Positions 51,097 to 63,215 of a stretch of 64,000 nt of DNA are shown here, piece after piece (within the stretch, counting starts at the first letter, position 1; every line of letters begins with the position of its first letter). The notes beneath the pieces are model-generated. The model did no database searches. It was given only the letters and a program-made list of their open reading frames with translations, and had not been told where the DNA came from. This DNA is from Pseudobdellovibrionaceae bacterium (GTDB taxonomy: Bacteria > Bdellovibrionota > Bdellovibrionia > Bdellovibrionales > Bdellovibrionaceae). The stretch is from the NCBI GenBank assembly GCA_019637875.1, contig JAHBUW010000005.1, positions 124,001 through 188,000 on the forward strand, written 5' to 3'. A program made the translations under genes and the position numbers.

Positions 51097-52374
51097 ATGG
51101 CGAAGCGGCTTTGGACGGTGGGGGTTTTGGCCCTCCTGTCCGGCATTTATTTCGGCGCGCGGAGTCCCGATCTCGATGATCCGGGATCTTTCGAGGCCGT
51201 GAACATGGATCTCGGCGTGCGCCGTCACGTGCTCACGGCGGCGGAGCAGCGCGCGGACATCGAGTTCTTGCTGCGCGGGATGCAAGAGGTCTACGCGGGA
51301 CGGAAGGTCGACCCCGTCTTGTTTGAAGCTTACGTGCGCAAAATGCGCGGCTTCCAGGCCGCGACCTTCGACGACATCACGGCCGAGCAGTTCTACTATT
51401 TGCTGCAATTTGAAATCGCCATGCTCGACGACGGTCACCTCCAGTTCGAATCCTGGTACAAACAGCGCGCGGCGAACGAAGCCCGCGCCCCCGCCGTGGG
51501 GCGCGACTACGCGAGCCGCGAGATTCACGACTCGCGCCTGGGTCCCGTGCACGTCTTCCGTATGCCGATGTTCAACCCTCCCGAATTCGAAGAGGCCGAG
51601 CGCATCGTGCAGATGGTGGAGGAAAGCCTGCCCCACGCCGGGGCTTTGATCTTCGATCTGCGCGGCAACATCGGGGGCTTCGGCTTCGTGCCGCTGCAGA
51701 TCGCGGCGCGACTGTGGGGAAAGCCCTACCGCGCAGGCTCGATCATTCAGAATTTTCCGCAGCCCGTGCAAGAGGTCGGAAGCCTGGGCGGGCCTTACGT
51801 GCACGCGCTCATCAAGAACTCGGCGATTTCGGGCGGAACGCCCTACGGTCGCTACATCGAAAGACAAACGGGGCGCGGTTTCGTGGGCCGCGGGATGGAT
51901 CGCCTCTTTGGTTGGTTTTCCGGAGGGGCCGCGGGCGAGGACGTGCTGAAGGAAAGATGGGCCGTCGACTCCATCGACATTCCGGAAACCCGCATCGAAG
52001 TGAATGACAAAGTGGTGGGGCACGAAGGGCTTTACGAAAAGGGTTTCACCAAACCCATTATCGTCATCGTGGACAAGGGCTGCGCCTCGGCCTGCGAGAT
52101 GTTGCTCGAGAGTTTGGAAGAACACCCCTTCGCGACGACCTGGGGCGAGCGCACCATGGGCGCCGTGCAGTTCGGCTCGACGTGGACCCTCGTTCTGCCG
52201 AAGAGCCACCTGAGCATCTCGCTGCCGACGAGCTACACTCTCTACAAAGACGGCCGCAAACCCGATGTCACGGGTTATACGCCGGAATTCCCGCTCCCCC
52301 TCACCGAAGGCGACCCCGTGAAACACATCGAGGGCTTGATCAAGGCGGGCCGGCTCCCCGCCTCGCGGAGGTAG
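51097..52374 (+). CDS. S41-family peptidase
   Basis: A 425-residue protein with an N-terminal signal anchor (about 5-20). DDGHLQF (111-117), IFDLRGNIGGFG (185-196) and KPIIVIVDKGCASACEM (319-335, nucleophile S331) match the S41 tricorn/CtpA-like domain. There is no PDZ domain. The protein is probably exported or membrane-bound. Its stop codon TAG lies inside the repeat element that starts at 52371. Confidence 0.85.
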   Translation: MAKRLWTVGVLALLSGIYFGARSPDLDDPGSFEAVNMDLGVRRHVLTAAEQRADIEFLLRGMQEVYAGRKVDPVLFEAYVRKMRGFQAATFDDITAEQFYYLLQFEIAMLDDGHLQFESWYKQRAANEARAPAVGRDYASREIHDSRLGPVHVFRMPMFNPPEFEEAERIVQMVEESLPHAGALIFDLRGNIGGFGFVPLQIAARLWGKPYRAGSIIQNFPQPVQEVGSLGGPYVHALIKNSAISGGTPYGRYIERQTGRGFVGRGMDRLFGWFSGGAAGEDVLKERWAVDSIDIPETRIEVNDKVVGHEGLYEKGFTKPIIVIVDKGCASACEMLLESLEEHPFATTWGERTMGAVQFGSTWTLVLPKSHLSISLPTSYTLYKDGRKPDVTGYTPEFPLPLTEGDPVKHIEGLIKAGRLPASRR

Positions 52375-52434
52375 CCGGGGGCGCCTAGCCGCTGCCTTCT
52401 TGAAACGCAGCGCGTTTCAAGAAGGCAGCGGCTA
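52371..52434. repeat. Repeat with 23-bp perfect inverted repeat
   Basis: A 24-base head (52371-52394, identical to 45094-45117) overlaps a perfect inverted repeat with 23-base arms (52386-52408 and 52412-52434) and a three-base AGC loop. The following CTTTTC could make it a plus-strand terminator. It joins the ends of the S41 peptidase and smc genes. Confidence 0.93.
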
Positions 52435-52439
52435 CTTTT

Positions 52440-55400
52440 CTACAGATCCTGCAGGTTGACGGAAACCATCGTCGAGACGCCGCGTTCTTGCATCGTCACG
52501 CCGTAGAGTTTCTTCGCCACTTCCATGGTGTGTTTGTTGTGCGTGACCACGATGATCTGCGAGCGTTTGGACATCTCGCGGACCAGGTCGTTGAAACGGA
52601 AGACGTTCGCGTCGTCAAGCGGCGCATCGACCTCATCCAACAGACAGTAGGGCGACGGCTTGACGAGGAAGATCGCGAAGACCAGCGAGACCGCGGTCAG
52701 CGCCTTCTCGCCACCCGAAAGCAGCGAGATGTTCTGCATCTTCTTGCCGGGAGGACGCGCGACGATCTCGATCCCTTGGTCGCCCTTTTCCAGGTCTTCC
52801 ACGAGGGTCAGGTGCGCTTCCCCACCGCCGAAAAGGACGGGGAACACTTTGGTGAAACGTTCGTTCACGAGGTCGAAGGTCTCTTTGAAACGCTTCGAGC
52901 AGATGCGGTTGATCCGGTCGATCACGCGGCGGAGCTGCTCTTTCGACTCGGTGAGGTCCGCTTGCTGCTTCACGAGGAACTCGTAACGTTTCGAGTTTTC
53001 CTCATACTCTTCGATCGCGGACAGGTTCACTTCGCCGATCTTGCCGAGTTTTTCGCGCATCTCTTTGAGTTCCGCTTCGGCATTTTCAGTTTCCACCGGC
53101 GTCTCGAGGCGCTGCTCGTACATATCGGGTAGATTCAGCATATAACGTTCGCGGATTTGGTCGATCAGGTACTGCTCTTTGAGCTTCGCCTGTTCGAATT
53201 TCATCTGCGCTTCGTTCATGCGGGTCTGACGTTCGTTGCGCGCGCGGATCGACGAAGAAGAGGCCTCTTCGACTTCGCGGACGCGGGCGTATTCTTGCTC
53301 GTAGGCGTCGCGGCGCTGGGCCACTTCGGTCCGGAGTTCTTCGAGGGCGCTGACCGCGCGTTCGAATTCGATCTTCTTCTCTTCAAGCAGGAAGGTCGAC
53401 TCAGTCGCAACCGTCGCGTTCTTTTCGGTTTCGTCGGACATGCGGCTCAGCTGCGTTTCCAGATCTTCGATCTGACGCTTCAGGGTCGCCACTTGGCGTT
53501 CGACGCCTTGGTACTCCTGCTGACGGCTGGCCGATTTGACTTTCAAATCGGTGACTTCGTTCTGCAGCCCATCGAAGCCCAAACGCGTCGAGGTCAGCTC
53601 TTCCTGCAGGGACTCGGTCTCGCTTTCGAGCGCTTCTTTTTTCAGACGCGTTTCGGTCAGCTGAGCGTCGATCTCGTTGATCTTGTTCTGCGTGTTCGTC
53701 AGCTGCTCGGTCGTATTCAGGACCTGGCGATCTTGACGGTTCACCGCGTGCTCGGCGTTTTGCAGTTCGGTCTCGGCGCGCTCCAGGTCTTTACGTAGAC
53801 CCGCAACTTTGACCTCTTGCTCGACTTTACGTTTTTGCGCGCCTTCGAAGTCGTTCACGACGCCCTCGAGTTGCGCCTCGACTTTTTTCAGCGCCTGCTG
53901 CGCGAGCGCGAGTTTCCCCGACCACTCTTGTTTCTGCTCGGAGAGTTCTTTGATCTCGCGACGACGGCGCAGAACGCCCGAGTCCGCGCCTTCCGACGAA
54001 CCGCCGGTCAGAACGCCCTCTTTGGTCAGCGTATCGCCGTCCATGGTGACGAAGGTCCATCCCGGATAGTTGGGACGCATATTGAGCGCGGTGCGGATCG
54101 AATCCACCACCGCCACGCCGTCCAGCAAATAACTGACGGCCGGACGGTATTCCTCCGACGCCTGCACGACGTCGCGCAGAAGGGCGCGGACGCCTTCTCC
54201 GGTGGGCGCTTCCGAGTGGGGCGCCGTCGCATGGGTTTCGTCCGACAAGAAGAAGCTCGAACGTCCCGACTGCTGGGTTTTCAGATAATCGACGGCTTCG
54301 AGCGCGGGCGCGCTCGTCGGCGACATCAGCATTTGCAGACGTGTGCCGAGCGCGGCTTCCATCGCCATCTCAAATTCGCCGGGAACTTCGACGACTTCCG
54401 AAACGGGCAGGAAGTTGACCGAACCGTCGGCCGTGACTTCCGCCTGCTTCGCTTTTTGCCAAAGCATGACGTTCTTCACGCCCTCTTCGAAACCTTCGAA
54501 GCTTTGCGCGAGGTTTTCCAGACCGTACAATTTCCCGGTCACTTCGTTCAGGCGGTCTTTGTATTCGTCGACTTGATCGCGTTTTTCGTTGATCGAAGCC
54601 TGCAGGATCTTTTTGTTCGCTTCAAACGACTCGACATCCGAGGCCAGATCCATCTGCAGCTGGCGCTCTTTATCGTAGTCGCCGGTGATGCGACCACGAC
54701 GCTCTTCGAACTCGATCTTCTTCGCGCGCAGCTCTTCCAGAACCAAGCGTTCGTCACCCGCGCGCGACTCTTGGTCGGCGAGCTGGGTGTGCAGCGACTG
54801 GAGTTTCGCGTCGATGGCCGACACGCTCTGGCCAATCGCGAACAGCTCGCGACGTTTGATCGTAAGCTCTTCATCGACCGTGGCGATGCGGGACTGGGCC
54901 TCTTGGAAGGCTTCATTCTTCGCGGTGAATTCGGTCAGTAAGTTTTCGGCGTCCGCACGCAGCTCTTCGGCCTGCGCTTCGAACTGACCGAGGTCGCGGA
55001 CGTAGAGTTCGTGACGGGCCTGCTGCTCTTGCAGAAGGCTTCCGGCCATCTGCTCGTTGCGGCGGGCTTGCTCGATCTCGAACTTCAGGGATTGGATTTC
55101 CAATTCCTGCTTTTGAACTGCGGATTGCTTTTCGAATTGGGTCGCTTGCAGCTCGTTGACCTTCTTCTCTTGCTCGACGAGCGAGAGCTTCAGGGTTTCC
55201 AGTTCCGATTGCAGGCGGCTGACTTCGGCTCCGCCCTCGGCTTCGAGCGCTTGCAGCTCTTGGAAGATGTTCTGCGCTTCGTCCGCGCCCGTTTTCAGAT
55301 CGCGAAACTGCACCGACGAAACGTAAAGGTCCAAGCCTTCGATCTGGTTTTTCAGATTGCGGTAGCGCTCGGCGCGCTGAGCTTGTCTTTGCAGCGAATC

Positions 55401-56015
55401 GAGCTGGCGCTTGAGTTCCCCGATGATGTCCTGCAGACGGACCAAGTTCTGATCGGTCGACTGGATCTTACGCTGGGATTCTTTTTTGCGCGCTTTGAAC
55501 TTGGTGATCCCCGCGGCCTCTTCGATGAGCATGCGGCGGTCTTCGGGTTTCGCGGTGATGATTTTGCCGATCATGCCCTGCTGGATGATCGAGAAACCTT
55601 TCGAGCCCGCTCCCGTATCCATGAAGATCTCTTGGACGTCTTTCAGGCGCGAGGGTTCTTTATTGATGAAGTATTCCGATTCGCCGCTGCGGTGCAGACG
55701 GCGGGTCACCATGATCTCGGTGAAACGCAGATACTTCGCGGGGAAAGGTCCGCCGTCGTTTTCGAGAGTCAGCGAAACTTCCGCGAGGCCCGAGGGCGCA
55801 TAGCCTTCCGCTCCGGCGAAGATGACGTCGGTCATGGTCGAGCCGCGCAGGTCTTTCGCGGACATCTCACCCATCACCCAAACGAGGGCGTCGACGATAT
55901 TGGATTTACCGCAGCCGTTCGGTCCGACGATCCCGGTGATGCCGGCGTCGAAGTGGATGACCGTGCGGTCTTTGAACGATTTGAAACCGATGAGCTCGAT
56001 CTTTTTAATTCTCAA
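52440..56015 (-). CDS. smc: Chromosome segregation ATPase Smc
   Basis: A 1191-residue condensin. Start is TTG at 56015 behind GGGGAATG. The Walker A motif is GPNGCGKSN (31-39). Two coiled coils (about 170-480 and 680-1020) frame a hinge (about 500-680, EGFEEGVKNVMLWQK, GGSSEG). The ABC signature LSGGEKALTA and Walker B YCLLDEVDAPLDDAN are at the C-terminus. It organises and separates the chromosome with ScpAB. Confidence 0.97.
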   Translation of the reverse strand: MRIKKIELIGFKSFKDRTVIHFDAGITGIVGPNGCGKSNIVDALVWVMGEMSAKDLRGSTMTDVIFAGAEGYAPSGLAEVSLTLENDGGPFPAKYLRFTEIMVTRRLHRSGESEYFINKEPSRLKDVQEIFMDTGAGSKGFSIIQQGMIGKIITAKPEDRRMLIEEAAGITKFKARKKESQRKIQSTDQNLVRLQDIIGELKRQLDSLQRQAQRAERYRNLKNQIEGLDLYVSSVQFRDLKTGADEAQNIFQELQALEAEGGAEVSRLQSELETLKLSLVEQEKKVNELQATQFEKQSAVQKQELEIQSLKFEIEQARRNEQMAGSLLQEQQARHELYVRDLGQFEAQAEELRADAENLLTEFTAKNEAFQEAQSRIATVDEELTIKRRELFAIGQSVSAIDAKLQSLHTQLADQESRAGDERLVLEELRAKKIEFEERRGRITGDYDKERQLQMDLASDVESFEANKKILQASINEKRDQVDEYKDRLNEVTGKLYGLENLAQSFEGFEEGVKNVMLWQKAKQAEVTADGSVNFLPVSEVVEVPGEFEMAMEAALGTRLQMLMSPTSAPALEAVDYLKTQQSGRSSFFLSDETHATAPHSEAPTGEGVRALLRDVVQASEEYRPAVSYLLDGVAVVDSIRTALNMRPNYPGWTFVTMDGDTLTKEGVLTGGSSEGADSGVLRRRREIKELSEQKQEWSGKLALAQQALKKVEAQLEGVVNDFEGAQKRKVEQEVKVAGLRKDLERAETELQNAEHAVNRQDRQVLNTTEQLTNTQNKINEIDAQLTETRLKKEALESETESLQEELTSTRLGFDGLQNEVTDLKVKSASRQQEYQGVERQVATLKRQIEDLETQLSRMSDETEKNATVATESTFLLEEKKIEFERAVSALEELRTEVAQRRDAYEQEYARVREVEEASSSSIRARNERQTRMNEAQMKFEQAKLKEQYLIDQIRERYMLNLPDMYEQRLETPVETENAEAELKEMREKLGKIGEVNLSAIEEYEENSKRYEFLVKQQADLTESKEQLRRVIDRINRICSKRFKETFDLVNERFTKVFPVLFGGGEAHLTLVEDLEKGDQGIEIVARPPGKKMQNISLLSGGEKALTAVSLVFAIFLVKPSPYCLLDEVDAPLDDANVFRFNDLVREMSKRSQIIVVTHNKHTMEVAKKLYGVTMQERGVSTMVSVNLQDL

Positions 56016-56441
56016 GGTTCATTCCCCAAGGCCGGAGTTCCGATGCGCGCGTTGGCGCACGGGTTCACTGGCAGTACTGATCCATCCTTGGAGTCTGATC
56101 CTCGTGCGCCGTCCGTGTCGCCCGAGCCCCTCACACCGGCGGCCGAAATCATTCGGAGCCCGGTGCGCTTTATCACTAACGATTCAGAGTGCTTGATGTA
56201 GATCCGGATTGCAGCCGTTCCCGCAAAAAATGCGGCGTGGCATACGCGCTTCGGACATCCTTGGACACTCTGGTTTTCAACTCTGTCTTGGAGTTTCTGG
56301 GACTGTCAATAGTGGATTTGACGTGGAGCCCTATCTCCCGCGGACGAGAGGCGAATCGCGATGTTTCTCGGCAGTCGCGAGGGGCCGACGAGAGGGGCCG
56401 CGTCATGAGTGCGGACGAGGTGGGCGCGGGGCTTGGGGGAG

Positions 56442-56457
56442 CACTGGATATCCAGTG
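56442..56457. repeat. Perfect CACTGGATATCCAGTG palindrome
   Basis: The same 16 bases as 29606-29621, here outside any supported gene. Confidence 0.85.
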
Positions 56458-56489
56458 TTGGGGTGCGTGGCGATTCGAAAATCGACTTC

Positions 56490-56512
56490 GTCACTTCCGA
56501 ATCGGAAGTGAC
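56490..56512. repeat. Inverted repeat GTCACTTCCGA-A-TCGGAAGTGAC
   Basis: Two perfect 11-base arms around a single A. It could be a dimer operator or a recombination-related site; no gene starts close to it. Confidence 0.75.
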
Positions 56513-56554
56513 TTCGAAGGTTCAGACGTCCGCTTCAAAAACAGGGGCCGCGAA

Positions 56555-57418
56555 TCAACCTCCGAGAAACGCCCTCAACTCACGGTCAAACTCTCGCCTC
56601 TGCTCCAGCCACGGAATATGCCCGCACTCCGTGAAAATCCGTAGCTCGGACGCCGGCATCGCAGCCGCGAGACGCTCGGCCTGCGCGACCGGCACAGAAT
56701 CATTCGCACCCACCGCGATCCACATCGGTGTGGATGATTTTTTCTCCCACGAGAACCAGCCTTGCTGCGCCTCCCAGATCCAGCGGTTCACCTCGCGGTC
56801 GGGCGGCGGGTCTTGGAAATAGTCTTTCAGAAACTCCTCGCGAAGCGCGGGATTGTAGACCCAGGCTTTCACGCGCAGGCGCATGAGCTTCTCGTCGAAA
56901 AGATTCACGGCGTCGATGTCGCCGCGGTCGCGGGCCGCATTTCTTTGGGACTGATAGTCCGCCCACTCCCCTTTTTCGGCGTCGGTCAGCACCGACGTCA
57001 GATGCTCCGAGGTGGCGCGCTCCATCTCGGCGTCGAGCGGGCCCATATTCAGAAGCGCCGCGCGCGAGAATTTTTCCGGAAATTCGAGGCCAGCGTAAAG
57101 CGCGTACATCGCGCCCCAGGAATGGCCCACGAGCGCGGGCTTCTCGCCGGTCGCCCCGCAGGCGTGATCCGCCACTCGGATCAGGTCGTCAAAAAGCCGA
57201 TCCATCGTGAACTCGGCCGGATTCCGACCGATGTCCGACGACGCCCCCGTTCCGCGCTGATCAAAGAGAACGCAGCGAAATTCTCCGAACAGCGGCTCGG
57301 CCATTCGCTTCATATAATGATGAGTGTCGCCGGGGCCACCGTGTAGAAAAATGACCGTCGGACCCCGCCCGACAATTTCAACACCCAAATGTCCACCACG
57401 GACCGGAATCAACTCCAC
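56555..57418 (-). CDS. Proline iminopeptidase-like alpha/beta hydrolase
   Basis: A 287-residue protein starting with GTG at 57418 behind GAGGGGGAG. HGGPGD (26-31) is the proline iminopeptidase oxyanion motif, GHSWG holds the Ser, and the acid and base lie in GANDSVP and CGHIPW. It fits family S33, removing N-terminal Pro residues, but related hydrolases also have this layout. It lies downstream of ppdK behind the 57463-57546 repeats and a terminator. Confidence 0.87.
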   Translation of the reverse strand: MELIPVRGGHLGVEIVGRGPTVIFLHGGPGDTHHYMKRMAEPLFGEFRCVLFDQRGTGASSDIGRNPAEFTMDRLFDDLIRVADHACGATGEKPALVGHSWGAMYALYAGLEFPEKFSRAALLNMGPLDAEMERATSEHLTSVLTDAEKGEWADYQSQRNAARDRGDIDAVNLFDEKLMRLRVKAWVYNPALREEFLKDYFQDPPPDREVNRWIWEAQQGWFSWEKKSSTPMWIAVGANDSVPVAQAERLAAAMPASELRIFTECGHIPWLEQRREFDRELRAFLGG

Positions 57419-57438
57419 TCGCTCCCCCTCGAAAACAA

Positions 57439-57460
57439 AAAGGCGGCCGAAGCCGCCTTT
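57439..57460 (-). terminator. Terminator downstream of ppdK
   Basis: AAAGGCGGC (57439-57447) and GCCGCCTTT (57452-57460) form a stem with loop CGAA followed by a T-rich run on the minus strand. It lies between the ppdK stop and the hydrolase start. Confidence 0.8.
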
Positions 57461-57462
57461 CG

Positions 57463-57546
57463 GGTACCACGTACCGCATGCGGTACGTGGTACCGCGCGC
57501 GGTACCTGCTACCTTCCAGAAAGTAGCAGGTACTTTCCGGAAAGTA
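57463..57546. repeat. Cluster of three palindromes of the GGTACC family
   Basis: A 32-base perfect palindrome (57463-57494) uses the same 16-base arm as the 51-bp repeat at 18983. It is followed by GTACCTGCTAC/GTAGCAGGTAC (57502-57533, loop CTTCCAGAAA) and an overlapping TACTTTCCGGAAAGTA (57531-57546). The block starts three bases beyond the terminator and ends four bases before the ppdK stop. Confidence 0.88.
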
Positions 57547-57550
57547 GATG

Positions 57551-60208
<2,658 letters not shown>

Positions 60209-60233
60209 CTGCGGACCTTTCAAAAAGTAAAAA

Positions 60234-60259
60234 GCCCCGCCGAGTTTTGCGGGCGGGGC
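60234..60259 (-). terminator. Terminator after glyS
   Basis: GCCCCGCC (60234-60241) and GGCGGGGC (60252-60259) pair around a ten-base loop, followed on the minus strand by TTTTTACTTTTTG. It separates glyS from ppdK. Confidence 0.85.
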
Positions 60260-60268
60260 CGTTCGTTT

Positions 60269-61630
60269 CTAGAAATTCTTGATGCCGTTGCGAACGTATT
60301 CGTTCAGCTTCTCGATCGGCACACGGTCTTGCTTCATCGTATCGCGGTGACGGACCGTCACGCACTGGTCGTTCAAGGTATCGAAGTCGACGGTCGCGCA
60401 GTAGGGCGTTCCGACCTCGTCCTGACGACGGTAGCGTTTACCGATGGAGCCGCTCTCGTCATAGGTCGAATCGAACTCTTCCGCGAGCTGCGCGTAGAGC
60501 TTATCCGCCACCGACGTGAGCTCTTCTTTTTTCGAGAGCGGCAGGACCGCCACTTTCAAGGGCGCGATTTCGGGGTGCAGCCCCAGAACGATGCGGACGT
60601 CTTCGCCCTTTTCGTCGCGGGTCACTTCTTCACGGTACGCATCCACGAGGAACGCCAGGAACAGACGATCGCAACCGACCGCGGTCTCGATGACGTAGGG
60701 GATGAATTTTTCCTTCGAAGCTTCGTCGAAGTACTCGAGCGTTTTGCCCGAGAATTTCGTGTGCTGAGTCAGATCGAAGTCCGAACGATTGTGAATCCCT
60801 TCCAGCTCCGACCAGCCCATGGGGAAGAGGTACTGCACGTCGAACGCCGCTTTCGCGTAGTGCGCGAGTTCGTCTTTTCCGTGAGCTTCGAAACGCAGGT
60901 TCTCGAGTTTGAAGCCGTACTTTTTGTAGAAACCCATACGGAGTTCTTTCCAGGTCTCGAACCACTGCTCATCCGTTCCGGGTTTGACGAAGAATTGCAT
61001 CTCCATCTGTTCGAATTCACGGGTGCGGAAAATGAAGTTTCCGGGAGTGATCTCGTTACGGAAGGACTTACCGATGGCCGCGATCCCGAACGGAATTTTA
61101 TTCCGCGAGCTCTGCTGGCAGTTCAGGAAATTCACGAAGTGACCTTGCGCGGTTTCGGGACGCAGGTAAACGACCGAACCGGTGTCCTCGACGGGACCCA
61201 TATGGGTCTTGAACATTAGGTTGAATTGACGGGGCTCGGACAGATTTTTCGAGCCGCAGTTCGGGCACTTCTTGTCTTTGAGGTAAGACTCGGTGTTGTC
61301 CGAACGGAAGCGGGTTTTACAGTCTTTGCAGTCGACCAAAGGATCCGAGAAACCGTCGACGTGTCCCGACGCCTTCCAGACCGTGGGGTGCATCAGGATG
61401 GACGCGTCCAGTCCGACGATGTCTTTCCGGCGGGTCATGGCGTTCCACCATGCGCGCTTCACGTTCAGCTTCATCAGCGAACCGAGCGGACCATAGTCCC
61501 AGCACGAACCTAGACCTCCGTAGATCTCTGAGCTCTGAAAGACGAACCCCCGGCGTTTGGACAGGGAAACGAGTGTGTTCAGATCAGGAAGTCGACGGAT
61601 TTCGGGGCTTGAAACCGTGCCTTCGGCCAT
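60269..61630 (-). CDS. glyS: Glycyl-tRNA synthetase, single-chain (eukaryotic/archaeal) type
   Basis: A 453-residue class II synthetase, start at 61630 ([17 protein letters not shown]) behind [31 protein letters not shown] opens the catalytic domain, [24 protein letters not shown] holds a zinc-like CxxC, and [18 protein letters not shown] is motif 2. It is a homodimer-type enzyme rather than the alpha2beta2 form. Confidence 0.95.
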   Translation of the reverse strand: MAEGTVSSPEIRRLPDLNTLVSLSKRRGFVFQSSEIYGGLGSCWDYGPLGSLMKLNVKRAWWNAMTRRKDIVGLDASILMHPTVWKASGHVDGFSDPLVDCKDCKTRFRSDNTESYLKDKKCPNCGSKNLSEPRQFNLMFKTHMGPVEDTGSVVYLRPETAQGHFVNFLNCQQSSRNKIPFGIAAIGKSFRNEITPGNFIFRTREFEQMEMQFFVKPGTDEQWFETWKELRMGFYKKYGFKLENLRFEAHGKDELAHYAKAAFDVQYLFPMGWSELEGIHNRSDFDLTQHTKFSGKTLEYFDEASKEKFIPYVIETAVGCDRLFLAFLVDAYREEVTRDEKGEDVRIVLGLHPEIAPLKVAVLPLSKKEELTSVADKLYAQLAEEFDSTYDESGSIGKRYRRQDEVGTPYCATVDFDTLNDQCVTVRHRDTMKQDRVPIEKLNEYVRNGIKNF

Positions 61631-61743
61631 GCAGGTCCTCCTTGGGGATTTGGGTCTTGAATCTAGCTTCCCACCCCCCAATTTCGTCAATGAAAACAGG
61701 CCTTGTGGCGTTTCGACCCCGAGAGTTAAATGGAGGAAAGCCT

Positions 61744-62193
61744 ATGAACAGACCGACCCTTCCTCGAAACGGCCTTCCCCGCGCACTAGTGCTGACCTTC
61801 AGTGCCTGTGTTTTGCTCGTTCTGATGCTGAGCGGCCCCATCGGTCACGGCCAATCCGCCCAACTGGCGGGCGCCCGCGACGCGAAACTCCGCGACGAAG
61901 AGGTCCGCGCGCAGATGATCGTGATCTCACGTCAACTGGGCGTGAACTGCCTGACTTGCCACGACAACGCGAACTTCGCCTCGGACAAGAAAAAGGAATT
62001 CAAGGTCTCCCGCGAACACATGAAGCTCGTGCAGGTCTTGATCGATGCGGGCATGAACGGTCGCGGAGCCAACCCCAAAGCGGACTGTTACCTCTGCCAC
62101 CGCGGCCAGCTCAAACCCGACTTCAAAGAACCCCACGATCCCCTCACCATGGGGAAAATGAAAACTGAAAGCGCCTCCAGCGAGGCGCACTGA
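61744..62193 (+). CDS. Diheme-type c-type cytochrome-like protein
   Basis: A 149-residue protein with a long hydrophobic N-terminal segment (about 13-32, signal or anchor). Two CXXCH heme sites are visible: C69-x2-C72-H73 (NCLTCHDN) and C115-x2-C118-H119 (DCYLCHRG). RDEEVRAQMIVISRQLGVNC and HMKLVQVLID resemble the region around heme sites in small reaction-centre-type cytochrome subunits. GGAGG lies upstream. It is coupled by TGATG to the papain-like gene. Confidence 0.85.
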   Translation: MNRPTLPRNGLPRALVLTFSACVLLVLMLSGPIGHGQSAQLAGARDAKLRDEEVRAQMIVISRQLGVNCLTCHDNANFASDKKKEFKVSREHMKLVQVLIDAGMNGRGANPKADCYLCHRGQLKPDFKEPHDPLTMGKMKTESASSEAH

Positions 62194-63215
62194 TGCGCTT
62201 CGGGCTCGCACTCCTCTTGATCGTCGCAAGTCTCTCGGCGTGGGCCGGTGCCGGCAAACTCACCAACAGCGTCAAAACGAAAGTCACCGTCACCCCGCCG
62301 GAAACACCCGAACAAGTCGCGGGTCGCTGCGCACCGGTGAACTTGCGCTCCACCTTGGGGCCGGTTCGTAATCAAGACGACCTGTACTGGTGTTACGCCT
62401 TCACCGCCGCGGACATGGTCTCGCAAGCGCTCCGCCAAGAGAAATCGGGATTGGTCGGCCTGACTGCGGACGGCGTCTTGCGCGACGACGTCTCTGCACT
62501 TCACGTCACGGGTTCACATCAGCTGCGCAAACGCCAAAACCTGCTCGATCACCAGAAACAAGGGGGCAATATCGCCGAGGCCGCCCGCTCGGCCATCGCC
62601 CGCGGTCGTCTCTGTCGGGAGTCCGAACTGTCTTCGCAAGGCGGGACCCGAAATCCCGAGCTCGTCCGCCTGCAAGAGGCCAGTCAGCGCAGCCGTTCGG
62701 CGGAAAATCGCTCGCAGATGAACCAACGCTTATCCGAAGAGTTGATCCAATCCCGCTGTCGCGCGGCCGAGATGGACATGCAGGTCCTGTCCTTCGGTAG
62801 CGACACGCGCGCGAGCGAGTACGCCAGGAACGACAGCGTCAGCGAGAACCGCAAACTCCGGCAGGAAATGGACAAGGCTTTGAATCAAGGCCGCATGGCC
62901 GGCATCGGGTTCCGCTCGGCCTTCATGATGGATCGGCCCGGCCACCGCTACCACGCGGTGGGCATCATCGGCCGCAAGATGATCAACGGCAAATGCAACT
63001 ACCTCGTGCGCGACTCTTACGGCCCCGGCTGCCGTAGCGACTACCATCCCGAATACCGTAAACGTTGCCAGAATGGGGAAACCTGGGTCGAAGAAGACGC
63101 GCTCGTCAAAAACATCGCGACCGTCAACTACATCCCCGCCTCGGAGAAAACCGCGAACGACTGGCGCGAAAAAGTCGACAAGGCCGGACTCACGCCGACC
63201 GAAGGCGTTCAGTGA
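62193..63215 (+). CDS. Exported papain-like (C1-like) cysteine peptidase
   Basis: A 340-residue protein with a signal peptide (cleavage near AWA-GA). LGPVRNQDDLYWCYAFTAADMVS corresponds to the Q...C-W-A-F/S motif around the nucleophile. HRYHAVGIIGRKMINGKCNYLVRDSYGPGC holds the His and, in place of the usual NSWG, DSYG. Several Cys pairs may form disulfides. The long insert (about 120-225) is helical. Coupling to a cytochrome is unusual. Confidence 0.8.
   Translation: MRFGLALLLIVASLSAWAGAGKLTNSVKTKVTVTPPETPEQVAGRCAPVNLRSTLGPVRNQDDLYWCYAFTAADMVSQALRQEKSGLVGLTADGVLRDDVSALHVTGSHQLRKRQNLLDHQKQGGNIAEAARSAIARGRLCRESELSSQGGTRNPELVRLQEASQRSRSAENRSQMNQRLSEELIQSRCRAAEMDMQVLSFGSDTRASEYARNDSVSENRKLRQEMDKALNQGRMAGIGFRSAFMMDRPGHRYHAVGIIGRKMINGKCNYLVRDSYGPGCRSDYHPEYRKRCQNGETWVEEDALVKNIATVNYIPASEKTANDWREKVDKAGLTPTEGVQ

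Larger units (their letters stand above)
56016..56554. other. Gene-free stretch with palindromes
   Basis: About 540 bases between smc and a hydrolase gene hold no convincing gene. A short open frame at 56189-56644 has no ribosome binding site or family features. The stretch contains CACTGGATATCCAGTG (56442-56457) and a perfect 11-base-arm inverted repeat (56490-56512). It may be a decayed copy of an HNH locus, but that is inference from the shared palindrome. Confidence 0.5.

Noticed and set aside
53817-54941. A 374-codon frame opposite smc
   Set aside because: Its long Arg/Leu/Phe-rich sequence is the usual reverse translation of a coiled coil; smc itself is certain.
56189-56644. A 151-codon plus-strand frame in the smc-hydrolase gap
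   Set aside because: No ribosome binding site or recognisable domain; it runs into the end of the hydrolase gene on the other strand.
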